Positions 1 through 5,386 of a stretch of DNA of 31,755 nucleotides are shown here, in pieces. The notes beneath the pieces were generated by a model. The model was not told where the DNA came from and searched no databases. It saw nothing but the letters and a program-made list of their open reading frames with translations. This DNA comes from a virus. Position 1 is the first letter of the stretch. Every line of letters starts with the position of its first letter. The stretch spans positions 1 through 31,755 of the IMG/VR virus record IMGVR_UViG_3300008448_000382; one strand, written 5' to 3'. The translations under genes were made by a program, and so were the position numbers.

Positions 1-131
1 GTCACGCCTTGAAAAGCGGCAGTCAGTTTGGACGCCGCCGCATTTAATTTGCGATCCACATCCCCAACAGGCTCGCCGTTAGCGTTGAAGCCCGTGCCGA
101 TGTAGAATTTAATCTCGTATCTAGTTTCCAT
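1..131 (-). CDS. Partial early-region hypothetical protein (C-terminus beyond window)
   Basis: Reading leftwards from ATG at 131-129 gives an open frame of 43 codons that runs off the left edge. It begins METRYEIKFYIGTGFN and continues through a polar stretch with an Ala-rich helix. I do not recognise the family. The start is supported by a complete promoter directly upstream (TTGACA, 17 nt, GATACT, then 5 nt to ATG), the same geometry as the other early genes here. No Shine-Dalgarno precedes it, so the message is probably leaderless. It follows the minus-strand gene at 175-780 but has its own promoter in the 43-nt gap. Confidence 0.65.
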   Translation of the reverse strand, partial: METRYEIKFYIGTGFNANGEPVGDVDRKLNAAASKLTAAFQGV

Positions 132-136
132 GATTA

Positions 137-165
137 AGTATCCCATCTTTCCGACTTGTTGTCAA
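137..165 (-). promoter_or_regulatory. Early sigma70-type promoter for the leftmost minus-strand gene
   Basis: On the minus strand TTGACA (165-160) is followed by 17 nt and GATACT (142-137). The ATG at 131 follows after only 5 nt (taatc). The predicted RNA start therefore falls at or next to the start codon. It is one of four early promoters with identical spacing. Confidence 0.7.
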
Positions 166-174
166 GTCTTTTTA

Positions 175-780
175 TTAAACTTTGTGAAGTCTTTTCCAAA
201 CGCACCACGTAATAGCCTGAACCTGATGACCTGCAATAGCTAGTTCTTCGCCTACGGTCAGATACGCGCGTTCACACGTCCGATAGTCTGGTGCGCCTAT
301 AACAACCGTGGTGGTGGTGAAACGCCTATTAGACGCTACGCTAAACGCATGAACGTCTACCGTGATACCATGTGACTCCCAAGGTCTCTCAATAGTACGC
401 GCAAATCGCGTCACTTTAGGACCGCTGAGAATCCCATCGTAGGGAAGACCCGCGACAGCCGCGCGGAAAATTGCGCCAGCTTTTGCCCGATTTAGTCCAT
501 AGGTCTGGACTCGAACGGATTCAAGCGCACCACCAGACGACAAAACACCACACAGGGTATAGGCGTCAGCGACATTCCTCTCCCAACGCGCATTTGGCGA
601 CAGGGCAGCGATTATTTCAGACGCGGCACGCACGGGGATTCCATACGTCGATGATAGCGTCACAGCGTGCGAATGCGCCTCGTCATACCAATGTAACCCT
701 CGCTCTACTTCATCAAGCGTAGCGAGCCCATACACCTTGCGTATGTTTTTAAGAGCCGTTCTGTAAGCTAATCGAACCAT
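175..780 (-). CDS. Phage HhH-GPD-like protein (DUF7178-type), early gene
   Basis: This 201-residue protein has ALSPNARWERN at 59-69, a GPKV motif at 120-123, VDVHAF at 141-146 and QAITW near the C-terminus (188-192). From memory this pattern fits an uncharacterised phage family (DUF7178-like). It resembles the glycine/lysine loop and catalytic Asp of HhH-GPD DNA glycosylases, with D142 as a candidate catalytic residue. A DNA base-excision or DNA-binding role is inference. A longer reading starts at TTG 786, but ATG 780 sits 5 nt after the -10 of a perfect promoter, so I use it. The gene is divergent from the small plus-strand gene at 884 and is expressed on its own promoter, probably early and leaderless. 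Confidence 0.7.
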   Translation of the reverse strand: MVRLAYRTALKNIRKVYGLATLDEVERGLHWYDEAHSHAVTLSSTYGIPVRAASEIIAALSPNARWERNVADAYTLCGVLSSGGALESVRVQTYGLNRAKAGAIFRAAVAGLPYDGILSGPKVTRFARTIERPWESHGITVDVHAFSVASNRRFTTTTVVIGAPDYRTCERAYLTVGEELAIAGHQVQAITWCVWKRLHKV

Positions 781-785
781 ACCCA

Positions 786-814
786 AGGTTAACAGGGATT
801 CAAGGGGATGTCAA
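786..814 (-). promoter_or_regulatory. Early sigma70-type promoter for the HhH-GPD-like gene
   Basis: Minus strand: TTGACA (814-809), 17 nt, TAACCT (791-786), then TGGGT and ATG at 780. The stretch GTTAACCTTGGGTATGG closely matches the plus-strand promoter at 850-886 (GTTATCCTTGGTTATGG). The two form a divergent pair in the 103-nt gap. Confidence 0.75.
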
Positions 815-849
815 TGGGAAAGTTTGGGGAAAATAAAGGAACAAAAGTG

Positions 850-878
850 TTGACACGGGATCGAAACCGGGTTATCCT
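850..878 (+). promoter_or_regulatory. Early sigma70-type promoter for the 55-residue gene
   Basis: TTGACA (850-855), 17 nt, TATCCT (873-878), then TGGTT and ATG at 884. The hexamers and spacing are near the sigma70 optimum, and the start codon lies where transcription should begin. Confidence 0.8.
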
Positions 879-883
879 TGGTT

Positions 884-1051
884 ATGGAACAAATCAATCA
901 AAAACTGACTGACGCGGAAAAGGTGCTTGCCGAACTCGTCTCTGACGTGGAAGCTGTAGGCGGAGGGAAATATCTCGGTCATGAATGGCCCGATCTGCTT
1001 ATCACTTACAACAAAGCGAAGCACATTTTGAACCAAGCGAGCAAGCGCTAA
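884..1051 (+). CDS. Small early protein, 55 residues, unknown function
   Basis: A short open frame, ATG 884 to TAA 1051, begins MEQINQKLTDAEKVLAEL and ends in KHILNQASKR. It is predicted to be mostly helical, with an acidic first half and a basic C-terminus. No family is recognised. The case for a gene is the promoter: TTGACA, 17 nt, TATCCT, with the ATG 5 nt after the -10. There is no Shine-Dalgarno, so initiation is probably leaderless. The next small gene (1090) follows after a GC-rich hairpin and does have a Shine-Dalgarno, consistent with a two-gene early unit. Confidence 0.65.
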   Translation: MEQINQKLTDAEKVLAELVSDVEAVGGGKYLGHEWPDLLITYNKAKHILNQASKR

Positions 1052-1054
1052 ACC

Positions 1055-1072
1055 CGCGCCATTGGCGCGTTT
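1055..1072 (+). terminator. Weak intergenic hairpin, possible attenuator
   Basis: CGCGCC (1055-1060), loop ATT, GGCGCG (1064-1069), followed by TTTAAT. The 6-bp GC stem is stable but the T-run is only three long, so at most this is a partial terminator or RNA-stability hairpin between the 55- and 60-residue genes. Confidence 0.35.
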
Positions 1073-1089
1073 AATAAAGGATTATCAAA

Positions 1090-1272
1090 ATGACTATCAA
1101 AGTACAATCATGCTGGGCGGGCGGAGAGATATTCCAGCGCTTGCTAATCTGCGGCGGACTTCGCATAAACGAACCTTCCTGGAACCGCCGCGCCGCTCGA
1201 AAGGCGCTAGACCTTCTATCCATCGAACTCCCCAACGTCCCGCGCCGTTCAATCCGGTTCTACCACTCATAA
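1090..1272 (+). CDS. Small early protein, 60 residues, unknown function
   Basis: ATG 1090 is preceded by AAAGGA at 1076-1081 with 8 nt spacing, a good Shine-Dalgarno. The product begins MTIKVQSCWAGGEIFQRLL and ends in a basic stretch, VPRRSIRFYHS. It has two Cys and several Trp/Arg residues and no recognised domain. I prefer this frame over a longer overlapping TTG-started frame (1062-1319) because only this one has a ribosome site and ends before the large hairpin at 1306. It probably shares the 850-878 promoter with the gene before it. Confidence 0.5.
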   Translation: MTIKVQSCWAGGEIFQRLLICGGLRINEPSWNRRAARKALDLLSIELPNVPRRSIRFYHS

Positions 1273-1305
1273 ACGCCGCTTATAGGTATCATAAGCAAAA
1301 CGAAT

Positions 1306-1354
1306 ACCACAAGATGTAGTGGTGACAGTCAAAAACACCACAATATCTTGTGGT
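1306..1354. other. Long imperfect hairpin (RNA element or operator)
   Basis: ACCACAAGAT (1306-1315) pairs exactly with ATCTTGTGGT (1345-1354). Inside, GTGGTG (1319-1324) pairs with CACCAC (1336-1341) around an 11-nt A-rich loop. The 3-by-3 junction adds a G-T and a T-A pair, so the stem approaches 19 bp with one mismatch. No T-run follows, so it is not a standard intrinsic terminator. It lies between the 60-residue gene and the next early promoter. Confidence 0.7.
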
Positions 1355-1384
1355 CGGCACTGACAAACAAATACAATAAAAAGG

Positions 1385-1413
1385 TTGACTCTCACACGGA
1401 AAAGGGTTATTCT
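1385..1413 (+). promoter_or_regulatory. Early sigma70-type promoter for the 61-residue gene
   Basis: TTGACT (1385-1390), 17 nt, TATTCT (1408-1413), TGGTT, ATG 1419. The block GGGTTATTCTTGGTTATGG nearly repeats that at 870-887, so the two plus-strand early promoters are paralogous copies. Confidence 0.8.
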
Positions 1414-1418
1414 TGGTT

Positions 1419-1604
1419 ATGGTTAACAACAACTCAATCACTCATCCCGCGTGGGCTAACTTCGCCATCGTCGATCAGTTGTCCGCGCCGCCTATCGCGT
1501 GGTACGTTAGCGTGGATAACGCGCGTAGGGAACTAGCGCGGCTTGCAGATCTAGGCCATGATTACTCGCTCATCCACGCCTCAGAGGTGCCGCTATCGCG
1601 GTAA
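1419..1604 (+). CDS. Small early protein, 61 residues, unknown function
   Basis: ATG 1419 to TAA 1604 encodes MVNNNSITHPAWANF..., continuing with a predicted helix rich in Arg and Leu (NARRELARLADLGHDYS). No family is recognised. The start is fixed by the promoter at 1385-1413: the -10 ends 5 nt before this ATG. An in-frame TTG at 1413 overlaps the -10 and is not credible. There is no Shine-Dalgarno, so the message is probably leaderless. It is the last recognisable gene before the 670-nt region without genes. Confidence 0.6.
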   Translation: MVNNNSITHPAWANFAIVDQLSAPPIAWYVSVDNARRELARLADLGHDYSLIHASEVPLSR

Positions 1605-1666
1605 CACCCTACACCCTCACACTATAAGCCCGGGTTATACTAGCACCACTTAGCCCGGGCACCACA

Positions 1667-1682
1667 TGTTCCACGTGGAACA
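1667..1682. promoter_or_regulatory. parS-like ParB-binding palindrome
   Basis: TGTTCCACGTGGAACA is a perfect 16-bp palindrome; with flanking A and T it extends to 18 bp (1666-1683). The bacterial chromosomal parS consensus is TGTTTCACGTGAAACA, and the C/G variant seen here is, to my knowledge, used in Pseudomonas. A second CACGTG core lies at 1706-1711 but without matching flanks. No ParA or ParB gene is visible in the window, so recognition by host ParB is the natural hypothesis. Confidence 0.7.
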
Positions 1683-1715
1683 TCATTCAGCGAAACCACC
1701 ACCCCCACGTGGTGT

Positions 1716-1739
1716 AGTACGCCCAGTACGCCCAGTACC
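1716..1739. repeat. Tandem 9-bp repeat AGTACGCCC
   Basis: AGTACGCCC occurs at 1716-1724 and 1725-1733, followed by a partial copy AGTACC at 1734-1739. It lies just downstream of the parS-like site and resembles a minimal iteron array. Confidence 0.6.
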
Positions 1740-1762
1740 AAAAAAGAAGGTTCCTTAACGTA

Positions 1763-1804
1763 CCCCTGGTACCCCAACCCCTGGTAGTACTAGTACTGAG
1801 GGGA
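1763..1804. repeat. Direct repeat ACCCCTGGTA and overlapping palindrome
   Basis: ACCCCTGGTA occurs at 1763-1772 and 1778-1787. The second copy runs into the perfect palindrome AGTACTAGTACT (1787-1798), flanked by CCCCT (1779-1783) and AGGGG (1800-1804). The whole is a near-symmetric protein-binding-type site. Confidence 0.55.
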
Positions 1805-1813
1805 AAAGGCAAA

Positions 1814-1837
1814 AATGAGCGCGAAGCGGCTCATTTA
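1814..1837. other. Hairpin with GCGAAGC loop
   Basis: AAATGAGC (1814-1821) pairs with GCTCATTT (1830-1837). The loop contains GCGAAGC, a sequence known to form an unusually stable mini-hairpin in DNA. Only a short T stretch follows, so termination is possible but weak. Confidence 0.5.
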
Positions 1838-2000
1838 GTGTTCCGGCGCGCTTCCGTTCTCTAAATTTTTTTTGCAAAATTTGAGGACTTTTCGGTCGTT
1901 GAAACGTATTATACGGAGGCGCTTTCGATTGACGTTTAAACGGCGGATTTTAAAAGCGCGGTTTGTGCGGAGATTAGGGAGGTTATTCTCCGCGGAGTCC

Positions 2001-2015
2001 GGGGTCGCAGACCCC
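2001..2015. other. Short GC hairpin
   Basis: GGGGTC (2001-2006), loop GCA, GACCCC (2010-2015). It is followed by GGAAGG and a four-codon start-stop frame (ATG 2029). Function unknown. Confidence 0.35.
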
Positions 2016-2083
2016 TGTAGGAAGGATCATGTTTACACTTTGACGCATATTGCTAGTTGGTGTAGATGAACGCCGCGTTTAAA

Positions 2084-2103
2084 ATATCCACAGCTTTTCC
2101 ACA
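2084..2103. promoter_or_regulatory. Pair of DnaA-box-like 9-mers
   Basis: TTTTCCACA (2095-2103) fits the DnaA-box consensus TTWTNCACA. ATATCCACA (2084-2092), 2 nt upstream in the same direction, differs from TTATCCACA only in its first two bases. Tandem boxes next to A/T-rich DNA are typical of origins using host DnaA. Confidence 0.45.
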
Positions 2104-2218
2104 GTTTAGTTTGCCGTAACTACAACAAAGCAAACGACTTAGCTCAACTTTAACTACTCCGCGTAAGCCGCTGACATGACGACACTTATAAAGCGGCTCG
2201 CTTCGCTCGCCGCATACC

Positions 2219-2244
2219 TTCGCGGTTCCCGAAACGCGAATTTT
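2219..2244 (+). terminator. Possible terminator before the late block
   Basis: TTCGCG (2219-2224) and CGCGAA (2235-2240) flank a 10-nt loop, with TTTT at 2241-2244. The stem is short, so this is a weak candidate. It lies just ahead of the first late promoter. Confidence 0.35.
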
Positions 2245-2264
2245 AAACGCGCGGTGCATCAAGG

Positions 2265-2270
2265 GATAAT
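2265..2270 (+). promoter_or_regulatory. Late -10 element, leaderless type
   Basis: GATAAT ends exactly 6 nt before ATG 2277 (spacer AGAGTT). No -35 is visible 17 nt upstream. The predicted RNA start is the A of the start codon. Confidence 0.6.
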
Positions 2271-2276
2271 AGAGTT

Positions 2277-3134
2277 ATGGCCGACTTCCCGCAGGCGCAG
2301 AACCTCAACCCGCTATTAACCGGCGCTCTCCGTGACCCCGCGAAGATGCAGAAGGATCAGGTCATGGCTTGGTTGGCGGATAAGCAGAAGGAACAGGCGA
2401 TACAAGCCCACGGCGGTGGTGGTTTTGTACAAGGTCTCGCCCCGATTATCGCTGCACTGACGGCGACTAAGGCCCCGGCTCTCGGGATACTCGAATTTTT
2501 ATCTCAATTCGAGAATAATCGCGCTGAAAAAACTCGACGCCGGGATATCAAGGAAGAAGAAATCCCTGACCTCGGAATGGCCTTCCCTGTCTTCGGCGTA
2601 GGAAAAACAGGCCGGTTAGCCGCGGCTCATCGTCGTCTCCAGGGCAACCAAACCAAAGAACTCCCGATGTTCTCCGACACTGGCTTAATGGCCCCGGCGC
2701 GACAACGAGAGCTTGAAAAGCGAATGCGTGAGTGGATTCCGCAGACGTCGACAAAAGAACCCGAACATCTAACCGATTTACTCAACAAGTTCGTCGCTGA
2801 ACGCCCGGGTTGGGGTAAGGTGCCGATGGAAAAAGGTGGAATGACGGATAAGATGCATTCGAAACTCCGCCAGTCCTACTACCAAGCGTTGAAGGAAATG
2901 GGTTACGGCGGTATTAAATACCCGGAAGTCCGCAACTACAACCCCCGTGAAGCAACCGGCACAACCCGGCCCGTTGAAATTCTAGGAGGCCCGGTTCGGC
3001 CATGGGAGGAAATACTCCAGTTCGAGCAAAAAGGTAACGTCCCTTCGGGCTGGGAAGCCGCGTTCAAGGCTCTTCAAGAAATCGAAGCCGCTAAACCCCC
3101 GCGTCCGAAAACCAAAACTGCAGGAGGTCGTTAA
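2277..3134 (+). CDS. Unknown protein, 285 residues, sister of the next gene
   Basis: The protein begins MADFPQAQNLNPLLTG. It has a Gln/Lys-rich helical N-terminus, a hydrophobic segment around residues 48-75 (LAPIIAALTATKAPALGILEFL), and a central charged part. A late motif, MGYGGIKYPEVRNYNP (near 211-226), resembles C-terminal motifs of some phage-encoded ADP-ribosyltransferase-like proteins, but this is weak. It ends KTKTAGGR, a tail shared with the next protein (KTKTAGR). Both open the late block directly after the putative origin. A virion-internal protein injected with DNA would fit, but that is only inference. The -10 lies 6 nt before the ATG, with no Shine-Dalgarno. Confidence 0.6.
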   Translation: MADFPQAQNLNPLLTGALRDPAKMQKDQVMAWLADKQKEQAIQAHGGGGFVQGLAPIIAALTATKAPALGILEFLSQFENNRAEKTRRRDIKEEEIPDLGMAFPVFGVGKTGRLAAAHRRLQGNQTKELPMFSDTGLMAPARQRELEKRMREWIPQTSTKEPEHLTDLLNKFVAERPGWGKVPMEKGGMTDKMHSKLRQSYYQALKEMGYGGIKYPEVRNYNPREATGTTRPVEILGGPVRPWEEILQFEQKGNVPSGWEAAFKALQEIEAAKPPRPKTKTAGGR

Positions 3135-3135
3135 T

Positions 3136-4143
3136 ATGGCAGATCCGAAGCAGGCGGCGCAGGTCAGGGCTTTTCTGGAGGGGCTTCAGAAGGAGCGGCA
3201 GGAGAAACTCAGCGAAACCTCCGGCGTCGGTGACCTCCTCGCGCTCGAAAAGCCCATGGCAATGCTCATGGGGTCGATCTTAGCCGGTGCGGATCAAGGG
3301 ACTCGCATCACCGACACGCCCTACTACGGCTCCGTCGTATCCCCCGCCGTTAAAAAGTCACGCGCCGGGATTTTAAAAGCGGCGTTAGAGAACAATCGTC
3401 CAAAAGCGCGTCTTGATGCGGTTCCGCAGAAGATGTTTGACTACGGACCTGACACCGAACGACGCAAAGCATTAAATGATCTTAATGTCTACGTGAATCC
3501 TAAAAACGAAGGCTTCTGGGGTTATGAGGGAAAGTACAACAAAACGAAAAACTACGAGATTCTAAAAAATAAAGAATCTCACAGCGGTCTATCCGCTACG
3601 GCTCCGGATCTGCGTGATCTCGAAAAGCCGCCTGCCGTCAAACTCGATCTCCAGCGACGGGCTCCCCTAAAAACTCTCGAAGACTACGCGGTAAGAACAA
3701 AGCGGGTAAAGGATCTTCAGAAGGATTACTGGGATTCGGAAGAAGCCTTTCAGAAAACATACAATCGCCTGTACGATGAATCGCGGTTCGATGATATTCG
3801 AACACTCCGAGAACAACGCGAGGCTTTACGAAATAAAGCCTTTGACTTTGATAACTACCCGACTCCTCCACAGAACATGGGAAAGGCAGAATTAGATCCG
3901 ACACTAATCAAGCCACTCGGACGCTTTATTGCCGCGCGTTACCCCGAAGCTACCCACGCCGGGGGTTACCGTGTCTCGGGTATCCGTCAAGGGAAAGCGG
4001 GTAAAGGCCCCGCGGACACCTCTATCCCCCTCCCTAAACTCTCTGACACCTCCCGCCTCGCCACTCTCCAGCAATTTGAAAAGTGGCTGCACGAGAAAAT
4101 CAACACACGCGCTACTCCAAAAACCAAAACCGCCGGTCGCTGA
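3136..4143 (+). CDS. Unknown protein, 335 residues, sister of the previous gene
   Basis: The start at 3136 is preceded by AGGAGG (3122-3127), 8 nt away, inside the end of the previous gene, so the two are co-transcribed. The protein begins MADPKQAAQVRAFLEG and has a hydrophobic stretch near 36-50 (LEKPMAMLMGSILAG). The rest is highly charged, with many Lys/Arg/Asp/Tyr. It ends PKTKTAGR after HAGGYRVSGIRQGKAG. It shares the MAD start, a hydrophobic N-terminal third and the C-terminal tail with its neighbour. No family recognised. Its stop TGA forms the TGn of the next extended -10. Confidence 0.6.
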   Translation: MADPKQAAQVRAFLEGLQKERQEKLSETSGVGDLLALEKPMAMLMGSILAGADQGTRITDTPYYGSVVSPAVKKSRAGILKAALENNRPKARLDAVPQKMFDYGPDTERRKALNDLNVYVNPKNEGFWGYEGKYNKTKNYEILKNKESHSGLSATAPDLRDLEKPPAVKLDLQRRAPLKTLEDYAVRTKRVKDLQKDYWDSEEAFQKTYNRLYDESRFDDIRTLREQREALRNKAFDFDNYPTPPQNMGKAELDPTLIKPLGRFIAARYPEATHAGGYRVSGIRQGKAGKGPADTSIPLPKLSDTSRLATLQQFEKWLHEKINTRATPKTKTAGR

Positions 4144-4160
4144 TACAATAGTTCCAGGAG
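4141..4160 (+). promoter_or_regulatory. Late extended -10 with Shine-Dalgarno at predicted RNA 5' end
   Basis: TGA-TACAAT (4141-4149), where TGA is also the stop of the upstream gene. The predicted start of transcription, about 7 nt on, is the A of AGGAG (4156-4160); the ATG is 12 nt further at 4173. The word ACAATAGTTCCAGGAG recurs nearly unchanged at 5062 and 23664. Confidence 0.65.
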
Positions 4161-4172
4161 CCACTCTCACCA

Positions 4173-4613
4173 ATGCCTAACTCTTCCTACTCGATCTACG
4201 CGGCCAACAACGGCAGCGGTGTTTTCACTCCAACGGCCCGCCGTAACCCGACCGCCGCTTCCGGGGGTACGACCCTTTCCCTCCCCTCCGGTGAGTTCTT
4301 CAAAGGCACGACGGCGACGTCGACGAACCTCTTGTATCTCGCCATTGACGCCGCGAAACGCCGGATTTTGGATGACTACACGGCCACCGCCGCGGCTGCT
4401 CGCTCCTACTCCATCGACGTCACCAACGACGGCTCCGACAACTACTCCGTCGTAATCCGCTACAACCCCACGGCTCCTTCCGGCGGCACGACTCTCACCC
4501 TCCCTTCCGGCGAACTCTTCGCGGGCACGACCCAAACCACCACTTCCCTCCTCTACCTCGCCATCGACGCTTGCAAACGCCGCATCCTCGACGACCGCGC
4601 GGCGGGTAACTAA
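4173..4613 (+). CDS. Small virion-type protein with internal duplication
   Basis: The 146-residue protein consists of two tandem copies of one unit, about residues 6-72 and 78-141. Each copy contains NPTA.SGGTTL.LPSGE, then GTT and LLYLAIDA.KRRILDD; the two are roughly 70 percent identical by eye. The unit looks like a compact beta/alpha domain. A virion decoration or assembly role is inferred from its place among small beta-rich structural genes. No family recognised. It is a single-gene unit: a promoter with AGGAG before it and a strong terminator at 4644-4672 after it. Confidence 0.65.
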   Translation: MPNSSYSIYAANNGSGVFTPTARRNPTAASGGTTLSLPSGEFFKGTTATSTNLLYLAIDAAKRRILDDYTATAAAARSYSIDVTNDGSDNYSVVIRYNPTAPSGGTTLTLPSGELFAGTTQTTTSLLYLAIDACKRRILDDRAAGN

Positions 4614-4643
4614 AACACTCCCACCGTCCCGCTCCTCGAAGAG

Positions 4644-4672
4644 AACCCCGGTTACCGCCGGGGTTTTTCTTT
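4644..4672 (+). terminator. Intrinsic terminator
   Basis: AACCCCGG (4644-4651), 6-nt loop, CCGGGGTT (4658-4665), in a TTTTTCTTTT run. A classic rho-independent terminator closing the 146-residue gene. Confidence 0.85.
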
Positions 4673-4679
4673 TCCCTCC

Positions 4680-4688
4680 TGAGACAAT
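4680..4688 (+). promoter_or_regulatory. Late extended -10, leaderless type
   Basis: TGA-GACAAT (4680-4688) ends 6 nt before ATG 4695 (spacer AGAACC). It follows directly after the terminator, marking a new transcription unit. Confidence 0.65.
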
Positions 4689-4694
4689 AGAACC

Positions 4695-5051
4695 ATGGCG
4701 ACCACTGACACGACCCTCCGCATGGTGCGAAACTCCGACTACACCTTCTCCGCGACTCTCTACCGCGGCGGCGACGTCATCGACTTAACCGGAGCCTCCC
4801 TCACTTTCACCGCGAAATGGACGCCGCGCGACACCGACACCATCTTCGAACTCACCGAAACTGACGGTATCAATGTCACTAATCCGACAAACGGCGAAAT
4901 CACCGTCACCATCCCTTCCACCGCCACCACCACCCTCCCCTACGACGAAGTTCGCCTCGCCTACGACCTCTACGTCCTCACGTTAACCTCCGTAACCGGC
5001 TACCCCCTCCGCGGCACCCTCGTCGTCTCCCCGAACATAACTCGCCCGTAA
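4695..5051 (+). CDS. Small Ig-like virion protein (BppU N-terminal-like)
   Basis: The 118-residue protein has the pattern DYTFSATLYRGGDVIDLTG followed by alternating strands and VTNPTNGEITVTIPS. This resembles the Ig-like N-terminal domain of baseplate upper proteins and related small phage structural proteins (charged start, DLTGASLTFTAKW, then -GEITVTIP-). The role would be a virion accessory or adhesion-plate component; the exact function is not known. The start codon is 6 nt after a GACAAT hexamer with no Shine-Dalgarno, so it is probably leaderless. Confidence 0.6.
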   Translation: MATTDTTLRMVRNSDYTFSATLYRGGDVIDLTGASLTFTAKWTPRDTDTIFELTETDGINVTNPTNGEITVTIPSTATTTLPYDEVRLAYDLYVLTLTSVTGYPLRGTLVVSPNITRP

Positions 5052-5057
5052 CCCGCG

Positions 5058-5077
5058 TGCGAAAATAGATCCAGGAG
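5058..5077 (+). promoter_or_regulatory. Late extended -10 with Shine-Dalgarno at predicted RNA 5' end
   Basis: TGC-GAAAAT (5058-5066) followed by AGATCCAGGAG. The predicted RNA start falls at AGGAG (5073-5077), and ATG 5090 is 12 nt further, the same layout as at 4141-4173. Confidence 0.6.
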
Positions 5078-5089
5078 ACTTCTTTCAAC

Positions 5090-5374
5090 ATGCCTATTCT
5101 TGTCGGTTCGGGGATGCGCCAGATTGTTTACGCCGCGACGGTGAATCCCGCTAATATCTCGGCTAACACCACCGGGGAGACGAGCGTTACGATTACCGGC
5201 GCTGTTCCTGGTCAGGTTTTCATTGTCCAGCCGCCCGCAGACCTCGATTCCGGTATTATCTGCGCCTCGGTCGCCAACTGCTCGACTGCGGGAACTGTGA
5301 CGCTCCGGCTCGGAAATGTCACCGTCGGCGATATCAACGTCGCGTCTTCCACCTTCAACTTCATCGCTCTCTAA
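5090..5374 (+). CDS. Small beta-rich phage structural protein
   Basis: The 94-residue protein contains VNPANISANTTGETSVTITG, then VPGQVFIVQPPADLDSGIICASV and a final run of beta strands. This layout (VNPA-IxANTT-xxxVTITG-VxGDxVxV) is a recurring small phage protein family without assigned function, probably a virion surface or head-associated beta-sandwich. It opens a five-gene unit (5090 to 8000) whose later members each have good Shine-Dalgarno sites or overlaps. Confidence 0.6.
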   Translation: MPILVGSGMRQIVYAATVNPANISANTTGETSVTITGAVPGQVFIVQPPADLDSGIICASVANCSTAGTVTLRLGNVTVGDINVASSTFNFIAL

Positions 5375-5386
5375 GGAGCCTCATCC

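Larger units (their letters stand above)
1605..2276. other. Gene-poor 672-nt region, putative replication/partition locus
   Basis: No frame here has a convincing start, Shine-Dalgarno or promoter-start arrangement. The best candidates are a TTG-started, extremely Arg-rich 65-codon frame (1872-2069) and a minus-strand 69-codon frame (2053-2262), neither credible. It contains a perfect parS-type palindrome, tandem GTAC-containing repeats, several hairpins, an A/T-rich patch (1861-1883), a GTTTAAAC site (1934-1941) and two DnaA-box-like 9-mers. It separates the early block from the late block. An origin or partition function is inferred from these elements together. Confidence 0.5.

Noticed and set aside
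175-780. Integrase or other lysogeny gene in the left region
   Set aside because: No tyrosine or serine recombinase motifs; the protein shows HhH-GPD-like features instead.
1062-1319. 85-codon frame overlapping the 60-residue gene
   Set aside because: Starts at TTG inside a hairpin with no ribosome site and runs into the 49-nt hairpin; the 1090-1272 frame has a good Shine-Dalgarno.
1636-1641. TATACT as a further early promoter before the parS-like site
   Set aside because: No TTGAC-like -35 at 17 nt and no start codon at the expected distance with a credible frame.
2040-2068. TTGACG with a -10-like TAGATG 17 nt downstream
   Set aside because: The hexamer lacks the conserved final T and no gene starts nearby.
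1872-2069. TTG-started Arg-rich 65-codon frame
   Set aside because: No Shine-Dalgarno or promoter spacing, extreme Arg content, and it crosses hairpins; it looks like a chance frame.
2053-2262. Minus-strand 69-codon frame
   Set aside because: No start signal, overlaps DnaA-like boxes and a terminator-like hairpin, and has no recognisable composition.
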